A stretch of DNA of 64,000 nt from Ceratorhiza oryzae-sativae (GCA_030998015.1 JARWMV010000007.1:372001-436000), one strand, 5' to 3'; positions 35,717-48,108 are shown, counted from the stretch's first letter. Made by a program: numbers and translations. The notes: a model not told the origin generated them from the letters alone.

Positions 35717-37362
35717 CCGAACAATGCCAAGTCGAGTTGAGGTTTCTCCATCTTGAACGGACCTATCTCGGTTATTTATGTGCATTTGCTGTACATTAGA
35801 AATGAAGCTATGGAGTGTATATATGCGAATATTTTGACAACTCATATCGTGGAGATCCAACTGCTCAGTGGGTCAGCGACAACATGAATGTTCGATGGAG
35901 TAGGCTAAGGATGAGTGCATTGTGCCGAACAGTTCATTTTTTGTCATTAGATTGTACATTGTTCATGCGAACAGAACTCGATGGAGTCTAAATCTAGGTG
36001 AAGTTAAGGCTCGTACCCCCAGGATCGCCGGTAGTCGGTGCGAGTTGATACGGGAACAGCCCCTATGAGAATTTGGTCCCATGTACAATATTGAGACATC
36101 CCTCGAATTCAGGCCAGAGGCTGGTATGGTTTTGAAAGAGCAGGTGCTCTGTGAAGGAGAGTTCGAGTGAACAAAGCAGGCGGTGATCGCAAGGGCATAC
36201 ATTTCCAGATTGGAATACATAGACCACCCACTATGGTAGTTGAAGGTATCCGGTAAGCTCCCTTGCCAAGGTCTTTACGCAACTTCATAATCTCGCTTTG
36301 AGCTTTCCAGCAGCCAGACGCCTTACTTTCGGCTGCTGGATGAAGATTCGCAACAGTGTATTTCGTCAACTTTGTCATGGTTTGGGTAGATAGAGCGCGA
36401 ATCCAACCTGATGGATATGTTTAGGCAGTGAAGGTGCAGCTCATTGTAAAGCGGATGGTCTGAAATTGCTCTGGGCGCGCTGTTAAGCGGCATTTATTGA
36501 AGATCTAGGTGCTTCAGACATAAGTTGATGCCGATCAAAAATAGCTGAGGTGAGCAACTGAAACTCATTCCCACTGGTTATCGCCCTTGCCGAGCTCCAG
36601 CGACCTCTGAGAACATGAGCAACGAGAGGAAGAGGTGAAAATTTCCTCGGCGATGATGATTGTGTTATAGCGTGGCTACACCGCTCTGTTTGCATATGCC
36701 GAGGCACCCGAATCTTAAAGTCGCGCGCCTACTCTGTACGTAGGAAAGATGCGGAATCCCAGTATGATTTGTCATGAACTTAATATTAGTATGTACCCCA
36801 CGAGGGAGGGCTATAGTATTTTCAGTACATAATGAAAACGAATCATAGCAAATTCAGCTCCGCAAAAACCGCCGGAGGAACGGGCACATCAGATAACTGC
36901 AATACATACTGAAAACGCCTAATTCGTTATCTTGATTGAAGGGCAGAATGTCCTTAATATTTCGTCCAGATTTTCCGCTTGTCTCGCTGTCCCAGAGGCT
37001 ATCTTCGAGGCCAGCTCAGTTGACTGCGTTCACTGAGCTAGTACGTTCCTCTTTCATGTTTCTCTATACGAATGTACCTCACACTCCTTGTAATGCCTGT
37101 TCCATGGCAAGCGCTGAGCCACAAGGACATCAGGTCGTGTTCTGATTCGCTCTGCTTGTGGGCCAATATCAGATCATCATTGTTCGTGATCGTGAAAGCT
37201 ACAACTTCGAAAGCGAAAACATAAACAGCGTGATAGATTAGCGTGCGTGGTAATGCGATGGTGTGATGTCAAGTTAAGAAAGCGCATTTGTATTTATGCG
37301 AGAGGAAAGCGAAAGTGATGAATGGTATGAGATGCAACGAAACTAGTGGGGATGTGTCCAAT
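35717..37362. other. Intergenic, no gene recognised
   Basis: About 1.6 kb with short open frames on both strands only; none has a signal peptide, domain or splice partner. Ends at the stop of the Smr-domain gene. Confidence 0.5.
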
Positions 37363-39120
37363 CTATTCGGACACGGGAGACCTTGGGCCGAGTTCGACGA
37401 CAATGACGCCGCCGTTTACCTCATCCGTATGGTGTCGTAGCCCTTTCCTGTAAATTTCCCTAGGTAGGTGTTGAGATACCCATACATGGACTGAACTACT
37501 CACTTGGTCAAATATTCTTCGACGGCAGGTATGATTTGAGCCTCTCCTTCTGAATGCAACCCTTTGCCGGTTATGATACGCAGGTTGGTTTGGCCAAGGC
37601 TCGGGGCTTCGCGGATAAACTGGCTGACACGAGAGCGTGCTTCCTTGACGGTAAGGCCTGCCAAATGGGTCAGCTGGGTTGAAACCAAGTTATATCTTTG
37701 GCCACTTGCCATGCAGGTCGATCTCGCCAGGCTCGCGTCCCTCATTTTTCTCTGCAGGTCGCCGTGAGCAAATATATCCACAGAAAATCAGACCCCGTTA
37801 CGCACCCCTAAAGATCTGTTCAGCGGCCTCGGCATGCAGCTCCTGCATCCTCGTCTGGTGCGCCCGACCGAGATCCGCAAGTTCCTTGGCCCTTTGACCG
37901 TCTCCTTCCCGATGCGCCGCCTGGCTCGCCTCGAACGCCATTCTCATCTTCTCACCCTCGAGCCTCGCCTGTGACCGTAACGCATCCCCACTGTGGGACT
38001 CGGACTCGAGTGCGATATCCGACGGCGCAGCCACAAATCCACGTTCGGGTGGCGGAGTATGACGGCTGAGCGCAACGCTTGGGGCGATACTTGGGGTCGA
38101 GCCTGCGATACTGGATGGGACATATCGGGACGCGATGACGCTTGGTGAGATGCGTTGTGAACCAGCGACACTGGGCGGGAGCGGTACGCCAGCCGCGCTC
38201 GGTGCGCGAGTGATTGCCGTCCCCGCCACGCTTGGCGAACGCCGGGTATCAGCCGTACTAGGAGCGTGGTGCGTTCGCGCTGCACTCGCAGAACGCTGGA
38301 TGCCAGCCGCGCTGGGTGCACGTGGGATTGCAGATACACTGCCCGAACGTGAAACGCCTGCCGCGCTGGGTGCACGAGCAATTCCACCCTCGCTCGGGGC
38401 GCGCGTGGTTGCAGCACGACTAGGCGCGCGTGCTGTTCCAGCCACGCTTGGCGGACCTCTTGACGTTCCAGCCACACTCGGTGGGCCCCTAGCTGTCCCC
38501 GCGACACTCGGCGGACCTCTTGCCGTACCAGCCACGCTCGGAGCCCTAGTAGTTCCAGCGGCGCTCGGAGCACGGAAGATACCCGCCGCACTCGGAGCCC
38601 TCGAAATATGTTCGGGAGACACGCTAGGTATCCTCGAAACCACAGCAGCGCTCCCCGAGCGCGAGATCGTTGCCGCACTCGGAGCCCGCGAGACTAGGGC
38701 TGCGCTCGGAGACCGCGAGACCATCGCTGCACTAGGAGCTCGTGAGATAGCAGCAGTTGCACTCGGCGCCCTCGAAACAATCGCCTCGCTCGGGGCCCTC
38801 GACTGATGCTGAATCGCCGACCCATACACGCTTGTCCCAAACACGCTCGTTCCCATCTCGCTCGGTGCCACAGTCGACTCGGGTAAAGCAATTCGATACG
38901 CAGCCTGTTTGGATTGACAAGGTAGACGGGAAACGTGTGCGATCGTAATGGATTTGGCGGAAGCGTGCGAGGCGTGTGTTGAGCGCGAGGTGTGTGTTGA
39001 ACGTGTGGACAAAGGTAAATGAGAGTTCATGGGGCGTGGGGAGCGTGAGTCGATGGATGGCGTGGAGCGGGAAGAGCGCGGGTTTGTGGAAGGCATGGTT
39101 GGGTTGGGTGTATGCAACAA
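37363..39120 (-). CDS. DUF1771-Smr domain protein with APS-repeat N-terminus
   Basis: ATG at 39120. The N-terminal ~370 residues are Ser/Arg/Pro/Ala rich, with about 25-30 degenerate units of the type (S/T)RAPSxAG (38080-38810). Then comes DUF1771: RSQARLEGEKMRMAFEAS, AHREGDGQRAKELADLG, HAEAAEQIF. Intron 1 is 37752-37805. A 42-nt exon encodes EKNEGREPGEIDLHG. Intron 2 (37658-37709) starts with GC (GCAAGT) and splits the DLHGL motif. The Smr core follows: LTVKEARSRVSQFIREA, LRIITGKGLHSEGEAQI. The last exon ends in ELGPRSPVSE at 37363. Smr domains are nicking nucleases or RNA/DNA-binding modules. The usual HSxGG is here HSEGE. Confidence 0.82.
38080..38810 (-). repeat. Coding minisatellite, 27-30 bp units (APS repeat)
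   Basis: Imperfect tandem units encoding (V/I/T)(S/A)RAPSAAG variants; three neighbouring units read TARGPPSVAG-like. The array is also open in other frames on both strands (for example 38135-38806 plus), which is a by-product of the GC-rich repeat. Confidence 0.8.
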
Positions 39121-39439
39121 AGGATGTTGGTGTTCAGGGCGAGGAACGAAGGATATATGTAGGGTGGAAGTAGTCGACGGCGATCACGTAGATCACCAGG
39201 CGAATCAAGCGCATACAGCATGAGGCAAGGGGCGAATTCGTGCAAAACACGAGGTGGGGTAAAAAAAATCATTTATGAAAGACCAAACGAGGAAGGGGGG
39301 TTTTACGAAAAAGGGAGGGACCCATCCAAACCAAGACGAGAGGGATTTTCATGGTGCGTTATCGTATCGTTTCATCGCAATAAGAGCATACAACAATCGG
39401 CAGACCCAATAAAAGAAAGGCAAACAGAAAAAAAGAGAA
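39121..39439. other. Spacer between two repeat-rich genes
   Basis: Minus-strand promoter of the Smr gene and 3' flank of its upstream neighbour. The plus strand is A-rich at 39259-39440. No exon. Confidence 0.55.
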
Positions 39440-42302
39440 TCAGTCAGTTAGGTCGTCTACGGCTTGCACTAGATCGAGTGGTCCGTGCCTCTGAGACCCG
39501 GGATCCTGCCGCGCTTGGTGCTTTCGATGGAATCGGAGGTGCTTCGCTCGTTCGGGCCTGAACACGCAGGATAAGTTGGGCTGGACAATAAGGGCAGAAA
39601 ATGGGAGACATACCAATGGGCTCTTCGCCACACTCCGGGATTCACCCGTTCGATGACTCGCATAGATGCAGCATGCATCGAATGTGAGGTCGACCTGGGC
39701 CCTTCGGACATTGGTACAGGCGTAATCTCCGGACCCTATATCATCGTGTCAACACGAATATAAAAATAGCAAACAAATAAAACCTACAGGAGGCCTGTTT
39801 GACTTGCGGCTGCCATGGCTGGATCCGCTCGCGCTCAATGGGGACTTTGGACGTGAACTAAATTGTCTGCTGATGATGCTCTAAACCATTTATTAGCCGT
39901 CTGTTTTGAAACCTGTAACAACGCTGAACGTACCATCGGAACCTTTGAGCTCGCGACACTCGAAGCGCCATGACTCTTCGTGCTATGTGCATGCATCGAT
40001 ACAGGCGGGGAATACATCATATCGCGCCCATTTCCGTTGTACGAAGGAGCGTGCATCGAGGGCGGGGCTTCACGATGGTCAAGCGGCGAACCAACCCTCG
40101 AATGAGGATCGTGTAAACTGGGAGATCGAGCCCGATGCGAGGAAGGTGCGTGTAGACTTGGCGAAGCACCCCGAGAAGGCACGTGCAAACTCGGCGACAC
40201 GCCTCGGTTGGAAGGAGCGTGCAAGCTCGGCGAGCCACGCTGGGACGGGACGTGTAGACTCGGCGAACCACCCCGGCGAGACGGGGGCTGCAAGCTCGGT
40301 GAGGCACCGCGGTTTAGATCAGACCCGCTCCCGCTACGAGGGCTCCAAGCGCCGTGGTCGTTTTCTCGATCGCCATCGCTAAACGCAATATCGCGGACAG
40401 GCATGTCTGGGATCGAGGGAGACCGATACCCGTCTGAGGGTAACTCGTGATGACGAATGGATCGGCCACCCGACGAACGGTCGGATCCGTTGTGCATCGA
40501 GCGCTCATGAACCGAACCACCGTGCGCCGAACGGTCGCCATGAACCGAGCGATCTCGAACGATGCTCCCGTCCCTCATCGACAGCTGTGTAATCGACGGC
40601 TCTCTCGAATGTGCACGCCCATTCGTAAACCCGCTCCGTGCACTTCCGGGAGCCATGATGAACCCTGCAGGCCCATTCACCACGCTTCCGTCTTGCATCG
40701 AATGGTGAGTAATCGAGGGTTCGCGCAATGACCGGGAAGCCATGGTAGGAGAATCATGGAGGTACTCGTCGTGGACATATTCAGGCGTTTGGTGCACGGA
40801 TCTGTCGTGTGGTCGTCGATAGTTGAGTTGTTGAGATATTGATTTTTGTTTAACGGAGATACGAGAAGCCGCGTCGATGTCCAAGATGAGGTGGGAATAT
40901 TCGATTGATCGAAGCATGTGGGGTAATATCGATAGCGGGGTATGCCAGCACACATGCGTTCAAGCAACGAAAAAGCAATGAGTTGGACTATATCAGTCGA
41001 CTGCCTCGCTTGAACAAAGGCGTAAAGACCTCACCTATCAGTTCTCCGACTATGGACCGAGCGACCATCATGCGAGCCGGCTGTCGTACTGTGCGGGAAT
41101 GCGCCAGTGACGAGCGGAGAGCCTACTACTGATGGGTCTCGGACCGAGTCTGGGAGTGGGACGTTTCGGGGACGGCTACAGATTAAACATGAAGGATGAG
41201 TTTTAGAGAGAAATCAACGGTATGAGAGCGGACCTTGACAAGGCGATTCCGAGGGGAACCAGACTCGCTCGGTCTCCTCCTGAGCGATAACGAGCGGCTC
41301 CGTTTAGAGGAAGGGCTAGCCGAGACAGGAGATTCGGGCAGCGCAGGGACAGGTTTCCGGCTAATTCGACCGCTTGTGGTAGAGGGAGGGCCGTAGCCCG
41401 ATGGTGCGCCTATTGGCGATCCCAACTCGGACTAAATACTAACCTGTTAGTAACATGAAACAGGAAAATCAGGAATAATACGTACATCTCGCTCCTCGAT
41501 GATAGTCTGCTCATGTTCCTCACTCCTGCGTGGATCGTGATCAAAATATCCTGGCGTATGTTGAGTATCAGCGACGCTCGGAGGAGCCGTATTCTTCGAA
41601 TTGCGTCTAATCAGGCCCATCAAACTCGGGAATCGCCTGAAACTTGATCCAAAGCTGCCTGAGCGCTTGACCTTTGGCCGATTGAGACTAATCGACGAAC
41701 CAGACGGCGAGGGCGGGACATGTGGCGGAACAATGGGTGGTGTATCGTGTCCCGAATCTGACGATGAACCAGGCACGACGACTATCGGGCTTGGGTCCGC
41801 TACCAGGATACCTGGCGAGTGGTGTCTGGGTACAGGTGGATCGACTAGCTCGATTCGCGCTGGTTCGGGTGGGGGCGGGGCGGTGAGAGGGGGAGTCAAG
41901 AGGCCATGTGCGGCCCTCGCTTGAGGTGGACGCGCGGGCGCGGGCGCTCGAGTGACGCGTGTGGTCGTGCGAGCAGGCGCCGCTTTGACCTTTCGCCGGA
42001 GCGTGATGGGGACATGATGACTGCCCGTCGTCACCTCTGGGTCCTGTCGCCCAAAAATAGATCATTAAAAAAATCGCAATAAATAAATTGAAAAAACAAA
42101 CCCCATATTGCGCACGGTGGAGGTTTACACGAAGTCTCACGGGGGTATGTTCGAGGTATTTCTGAGCAGCGATAAGGCTCTTTCGGCGCTGGTCGCGTCG
42201 CTGGATGACGACGAGCTTGATGCGCTTGCGCTCTTCAGCTGGGCCGAGCTTGTAGGTGTACTCGAACACCTCGTGTCGGCCAATGACCTGTCCGGTCGCC
42301 AT
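39440..42302 (-). CDS. Long Ser/Pro/Arg-rich disordered protein
   Basis: Not recognised. ATG at 42302 starts a compact, probably folded N-terminus (MATGQVIGRHEVFEYTYKLG, then RKRIKLVVIQRRDQRRKSL). An intron leads to a Pro/Ser-rich exon (41460-42034) with SLNRPKVKRSGSFGSSFRRF. Further exons continue at 41230-41420 (SPVSASPSSKRSRSLSLRRR) and 41038-41178. The next exon (about 40900 down to 39900) carries SVHQTPEYVHDEYLHDSP and the SPSLHxPS repeats. The 3' end is uncertain: either a stop at 39835 or two more exons to 39440. Treating all of it as one gene rests on frame-consistent introns and similar composition; a split at the ATG at 40743 is the alternative. Likely a cytoskeletal or signalling scaffold, but that is only inference. 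Confidence 0.55.
40080..40320 (-). repeat. Coding repeat, SPSLHxPS units
   Basis: Six to seven tandem units of 33-39 bp encoding RG(A/G/V)SPSLH(A/V)PS variants inside the disordered protein. Visible directly as repeated GTGCAAGCTCGGCGA-like stretches on the plus strand. Confidence 0.8.
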
Positions 42303-42588
42303 CGGTCGTCGCGGTCGTAATAGAAATAGAAATAGGAATACAAGTACACGAGGCGCAGGGATGTAGTGGCGGGGGAGACGGTGGTGGACAAGAGAGAACG
42401 AAAAAAACAAGTCAATCAGCACATCCCGCTGCTTGTTTTTGTCCTCTTCCTTTCAACGAGGCTGCCGCGTGTTCGCCACCCTTTGCTGACTCATCGTCAC
42501 ATGCCTCTGGATCTGTCACACACCCCTGAGATCTCGTTTCGATCTGTCACATTCTGTCCTTCACATGTCACATCTTCACATTTGAGAC

Positions 42589-45211
42589 CTAGACAACGCC
42601 CGCCGGCGGATGGACCTCGTCCATGCTCACATCGTCGGGCACGTCCTGCTCCATCTCGCGCGCCTCGTCCACCACGATCATATCCTCGGCATCCATGTAC
42701 TCCTCCTCTTCCTCCTCGTCCGACAGCTCGCCATGCGCTCTTGTACCCGCGCTTGCATCTCGGGCGAGAGCTGTGCAACCCACAGTTTGTCCAGTTTATG
42801 GGATTTGAGCTGGAGAAAAACAAGATCCGGGCAACGTGTCAGTTTAGGCTTTGGGTTTGATCGAAGTGTGCATCCCAGAATCGTTTCGACCGTGTACGGC
42901 ATCGCCCAGGACAAATGACCCGATTTCGCATTCACACTCACCCGCTCTTTCCAGCCCCACTTGAGTTCCTGCTTCTCGCTCTCCTCCTCGGGAGTCGCAT
43001 AGACAAGCAGAGCACACCAGCGCCTAGGTGCACGCCCGCGCCATCACCTAGTACCGTCGCCTCCGTCACCTCGGTCACGTTTGCGTCGACAATCTTCCAC
43101 CACTTGCTGTCTCTCTTTACGTACGAGAACAAGTGAGACCGGCCAAGAAGGCCGTCGTGGATGATCACAGCTTGTAGGTCATACTGCATACCGTCAGGCG
43201 TCGTGAGAGGAATCCAAGGGAGGAATTACATACAGGAATGTTCATCAACTCTGGCCTGTTCCACAGGTTTTGCTGTTCAACCTTAGCTCTTCCGACTTTT
43301 TCGCAAGTTCTGTGACACCCCAAGGGTTAACGATCACACTCAGTCGATAGTGTCAAACTCACCAGCACACCGATCCTCGAAATCCTTCAACAAAGTCTTC
43401 AACTTTTCCAGTGTCCTCTGGTTCCTATCAGCTCTCTCGGGATTCGCAGTCTTTTCAAAATGCTTAATGCACACTCTCAGATCCGCAAACGTGTCTCTTC
43501 CCTATTCGCTCCTCTTATTAGTACACCCTTTTCTAAAGCCAGACGACTAACCTCGTGTCGAGTAAGCTTCACCGCTCCTCCTCCATACCCTTCAACAAAA
43601 CTTCGATCTCCTTGGCCCTCTTCAACACCACACCCTCCACAAACTCCCTCTTCGAAACACACCACCGATCCATCCACAGCCTCGCTGGAAACACAAACTT
43701 GCCTCCTTTCCCACCTCCGCCTTCCTCCCGCTCGACCTTCAACACCATCGCTTCAGGAAGGAGATTGAACCCCATCCCATCGGACGACACCTGATTCTCC
43801 ATAACTGCGATGAGATCATTTGGGGTGGCAGCAGAGAGGCAGAGAGGAACGAGGTACAGATGTTGGTCTTGGTGCTGTTGAGATACTTCTGTGTGTGGCG
43901 ATACTGGAGCATCAGGCGGTGGGTTGGGACTATTTGGATCATGCAGCGTCGGGAGGAAGAGCGGTTTTCCGAATGAAAGGAAAAGGTTCAATGCGCGTAC
44001 GAGACGCTTCATCAGATCTACATCCAAAATAAACAATCAGAGTAAATTAAAACAACTGGGCAAACGCACCAGTCGCAGCAACACTAAACGCCACGGCAAC
44101 ATCGTGTCTCGCCCAGCCCGCTTGCTCAGCCCATTCTTTAATATTGACATATGCGCGTGGTGTCATCTCTGCATGTGTGAATAATTCTCGGATAATCTCA
44201 GTATCTGTCCCGGGCATTCATCAGTCTCCCATGGTCTAGGAGGAAGGAAGAAGCGTACCATCCCACGGCCCATCCAACGTCTGCTCAACTTCTGTATCGG
44301 TAGAAGCTACTGGTCGCTTTCTGAGTTCTTTAAGCTTCGTTAAAAGCCGAGGCACAGAGAGAAGAGCTTGAAGGACTGGCGGTGCAAAAATTGATGTGGA
44401 ATCGCTTGATCGGAATGCTGTTGGCCTATCCAGGAGATTATTATGCAAAAGCCAAACGCGATAACAAAAGGCATACCTCCCGTCCAACATCCGAACCTGC
44501 TGCTCAATAGGTAGTTCCTCATACACATCCGCCGCAAGGTTATTTTCTCTATCATTCAAACTGGCCTCAAGTGCCTGCCGGAGCGCATGATCTGTTGACT
44601 CGTCCAATCCCTAGAACACATTGTATAATCCAAACTGTGGAATTTAGGGTAGAAATACCCACCCTGGGTGCTACAGGTCCATAAAATGGTAGCTGGTCGT
44701 GTATAGGTTCCAACGGCGGCGGCTGATCATCATCCATCGCACCGCCCGCACCGCCCGCTCCCGATTCGGCGAGAGATAACTGCAACGCCTTGTTTAGCTC
44801 TACATCCTCGTCATACGCCGGAGGTCCAGCATTGTTCGTATCGCTAGCTCGGACAAGCGCACGAGAGTTGTCGACCGGGCTGTTTTGCTTCCGCCGAGGT
44901 GGAAGAGCCGGTTTATTGAGTTGGCTGGTTAGTTGACGGCCCCGGAGTTCAGAATCGTCCTTTAGCATATTATTATTAATCGCTTATTTCGCACCCCATC
45001 AAACACACTCACCACATTGAACTTGCGGTCTAATAACACAGCAGCAACTTTGTCTAAATTACCATCATGCTTATCCAATAGCGCTGACCATGGATGAGTA
45101 CCTCAAAAATCAAGTAAAATCCAACACACTTGCTATTTCCTGAGCCGTCGCACCCGTACCAAGCGACAAGAGCGATTGGATCTGGGACTCGACATCCATG
45201 GATTCTGTCAT
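42589..45211 (-). CDS. USP25/28-like ubiquitin peptidase homologue, Cys replaced by Ser
   Basis: ATG at 45211 (MTESMDVESQIQSLLSLG) starts a UBA-like module completed by ALLDKHDGNLDKVAAVLLDR after an intron. Two ubiquitin-interaction-like helices follow: VELNKALQLSLAE (about 44770) and DHALRQALEASLND (about 44570). The peptidase domain begins DGRPTAFRSSDSTSIFAPP; by alignment with USP NTCWFSA the catalytic Cys is Ser (44392-44394). Later blocks are NLLPEAMVLKVE, FVFPARLWMDRWC, and the His box HDGLLGRSHLFSYV (His at 43133-43135), with Asp in KIVDANV (43085-43087). The tail is very acidic (ELSDEEEEEEYMDAEDM) and stops at 42589. The protein probably binds ubiquitin chains without cleaving them. 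Introns are short GT-AG. Confidence 0.78.
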
Positions 45212-45797
45212 GGTCGCAAAGAAACCCAGGAACACGCAGACGCCCGATCAACTGATCAGGCGCTTAGCTCATGATGCCCAAAGCGGACGCTACATCTTAA
45301 AACGGAAACGGCCGCTGCGTCTGGGCCGACACGCCTGTTGCGCGTGTCGCCTGTGTTTCTGTCGGACACGTCACTGGCAGTGCTTTTTAGGAGGCGACAT
45401 ATCCATTCCATCACTCGTTTCTGTGCAACGCGTATCGAAAGAAGATTGTTAGCATATGCGCTGCGACGAGCCGAGCGTGTGGTGGGCGCATGGGACATAG
45501 CATCAGCAATTATAATTGTGTTTTTCCTCGCGCGCGCAGCGCTGATGTCCGGGCGCACCGCCTGATACTCGGCAAGTTGAATGTCATCCCCCACGTGCAC
45601 ATCACCTCGTGTTGAGGTACACGGAAACCTTCAACTAGACCGGTCTCCTCATCTCTACTCCCTTCCTATCCCCTCTCTGGGCTACTCTTCTTCCCCGTCC
45701 GCGGCCTCTGGCAGGTTCCTGCACTCCTCCTTCCCACCCGTCGATGACAAGGGCGACCTCCTCTTTCCTCTAATCGTTTGGTGCAAGCATCACACAG
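45212..45797. other. Divergent promoter region
   Basis: About 590 bp shared by the ubiquitin-peptidase homologue (minus) and the Pro-rich membrane protein (plus). The right part is C/T-rich (45640-45780), a common feature of fungal promoters near start sites. Confidence 0.6.
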
Positions 45798-47414
45798 ATG
45801 ATAGCTGTTGGCATCATCACCATCGGCGCGGGCGCCTTTGTCACGACCAGTGTAGCTGCTACCTTTATCATACGTCGCCGAATCTCTGCTCCCGTGGACG
45901 AGGAATGGGTCCAGGTTGATCTAGTTGAAAAAGGGCTCAGTGACGTTTCAGACGCCGAGGTCGAGGTGTACCAAGCCAAGCGCGGCAACGGATGGAAAGA
46001 GTACAGCGGCGAAGACGAGATCATCACATTTGAGCCCGGTCTGCTCGCTCCTCTTGTTATCCATGACGAACTGGCCGCTCACGCTGTTGCCGTGCCTCGT
46101 GAGAGCCGCACCCCGCTTTCACCGGAGCGCATCTTCCCTACGCCTCCCAGATGGCAAGCGCCACCCGAGATCCCAGATGTACCAAAGCACATCCCAAGTA
46201 GCGCTCAACGATCCCCCACACTCGTCCCCGCCGCTTTGCTTTCGGAGGGCGGACCTGAAGCTGTCATAGAACACGTGTCGACAGGGTCTGGCATGACGAT
46301 GACGTCCGAGGCTGAAGTTCCTGTAGACTCTCCAGATGAGGTTCCGTCCCCCGAGGTTGCATCTTGTCCAGCTGAATCTTCCGTACCGGATGACGAGCCT
46401 ATCTCGCCTTCTGATACGATGACGCCTGTTCCGAGGACGACCTCAATACTTCAACTCGAGCTTATTCCTCCAACGCCTCTTGCCCTTGAGCCTATCTCCC
46501 TTCCGCTTATCGTATCACCTCTCAGTATCAAGACTCCGGTTATTCAAGAATCGGAAGATGTCCCCGTCAGACCTGTATTAGACATCAAGTCGCCCATAGG
46601 TCCGGTCAACCCGTTCCGAAGCCCTAGTACCCAATCTCCTCTACAGGAAGACCTTGCCCCACCCCCAGTATACACCCGATATGATACCGCCAAATCTCCC
46701 ATAGACCCAGAGCTTATTGAAACCATACTCAGTCCATTGCCTCACTCGGTCGCAGCCGTCAATGTCTTCATCGTGGATCAAGCCATGCTTGAGTCTCGCG
46801 TTCCTCTTCCACTCTCGATTCCTTCAACTCCAAAACCAACGGTGTTGGTCGATGACGGTATGGAGGATTGCCATCTAGCCAACGACAAGAAAGACCTAGC
46901 AGACCTTGGTGTTTCAGACAGCATACAATCGCCAATGACCCCAGACTCGATCATGGACCCTGAGTATTTGTCTCATATCGACTCGGATATGATGCTCTCC
47001 ATCAGCGGGCCCTCGGCTCCAAACACTCCAGTCGACCCAAAAGAACCGGATTCATTGGGAGAGTATATAAAGAGCGAGCCTGTTGTAGATCGTACTCCAC
47101 CATCCACCCCGGCGGAGACGGAGGGCGGTATTCGAGTAGGCGAAGTCACGCAGGTTCCAGATGATACCGACCGACCACCTGCGCCAGATCCACCGGAACC
47201 GACGTCTGATCTGGTGCTCTTGCTCCCCGGCTCTTTCAACCACCAGCACACCCTTTCGCATTTGACCGAGACATCCGTGAGCATTTCGCTCCTGACAGGG
47301 GATGTCGTCCAGTTGTGTAAAGCTATACTGGCGGCGAGTAACTGTGCTGGGCTAGTTGCACAGTTTGTAGTTGGTTTTTTGGTGTGGTGGAGTTTGATGC
47401 TCGTACCTGTTTGA
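45798..47414 (+). CDS. Intronless Pro/Ser-rich membrane protein, 538 residues
   Basis: Single exon from ATG 45798 to TGA at 47412-47414. A hydrophobic segment directly after the start (MIAVGIITIGAGAFVTTSVA) is followed by RRR, fitting an N-terminal signal anchor. The long middle is disordered and rich in Pro, Ser, Glu and Thr, with many SP/TP sites (for example SPLSIKTP, TPVDPKEPDS). A second hydrophobic stretch near the C-terminus (AILAASNCAGLVAQFVVGFL) precedes the end WWSLMLVPV. No family recognised. The many SP/TP sites suggest phospho-regulation by proline-directed kinases, which is inference. Confidence 0.72.
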   Translation: MIAVGIITIGAGAFVTTSVAATFIIRRRISAPVDEEWVQVDLVEKGLSDVSDAEVEVYQAKRGNGWKEYSGEDEIITFEPGLLAPLVIHDELAAHAVAVPRESRTPLSPERIFPTPPRWQAPPEIPDVPKHIPSSAQRSPTLVPAALLSEGGPEAVIEHVSTGSGMTMTSEAEVPVDSPDEVPSPEVASCPAESSVPDDEPISPSDTMTPVPRTTSILQLELIPPTPLALEPISLPLIVSPLSIKTPVIQESEDVPVRPVLDIKSPIGPVNPFRSPSTQSPLQEDLAPPPVYTRYDTAKSPIDPELIETILSPLPHSVAAVNVFIVDQAMLESRVPLPLSIPSTPKPTVLVDDGMEDCHLANDKKDLADLGVSDSIQSPMTPDSIMDPEYLSHIDSDMMLSISGPSAPNTPVDPKEPDSLGEYIKSEPVVDRTPPSTPAETEGGIRVGEVTQVPDDTDRPPAPDPPEPTSDLVLLLPGSFNHQHTLSHLTETSVSISLLTGDVVQLCKAILAASNCAGLVAQFVVGFLVWWSLMLVPV

Positions 47415-48108
47415 GGCATCTCTCTTTGTGGTACGTGTTTTGCCATTTCGCTTTGTCATTCATATTCTCATACTTTTTTTTTTTCCCGAGTAGCGTTCTC
47501 TCCTGGTCATATGGTCGCTTCCTTCTTCATGCCACGCCGTTTTGGTTCATGCCTTTACACGATTCGGTCCTCTTCTTCTCTCTCCTTGGACAGAACTCTA
47601 TCCATTCAAACAATTTCTTTCATTCTCTTCGTGGTTGTATGCCAGCTTGCTTTCCGATTCATCACATGTACTGTTTTGTATCCTTATATGCGTCTCTCCC
47701 TGTGCTCACGTTAATATATTCAACTAATCTCGCGGAGATAAAGATTGAATTTCGTTACGCTGGGCGCTGATTATCGGTGTATTAATGGTCGCCAGGTAGC
47801 CCCTGCTTTAGTTCTTCAGCCACAGGCTTTCCAGGTTCACTTGGCGTCGAATGATATTATGTTCCTGATAAACACAACGAAAATCGATCATTCTTCTGGC
47901 GCGGCGACGCGTTTCAGACGCGACGATATTATGAGCGAGGGGGATTATGGATTTACAGGATATGTATCATATTACATATTCGCTGCATGGGAACAGCGGT
48001 AGAAACGAGACAGGTCCGTCACAAATCAAGTCTGTCAAAAACCAAGTTCGACAAGAATCAAGTCTGTTTGGGAGGTCAAGTACATTCGAATTAACTCCGT
48101 TTATGGAT
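47415..48108. other. Tail-to-tail intergenic region
   Basis: 3' flanks of the Pro-rich membrane protein and the secreted protein. It has a run of T at 47467-47484 and is T-rich to 47730. No gene seen. Confidence 0.55.

Noticed and set aside
38135..38806. 223-codon plus-strand open frame rich in ALGAR units
   Set aside because: It is the antisense shadow of the APS minisatellite in the Smr gene; GC-rich repeats with unit length divisible by three stay open in many frames.
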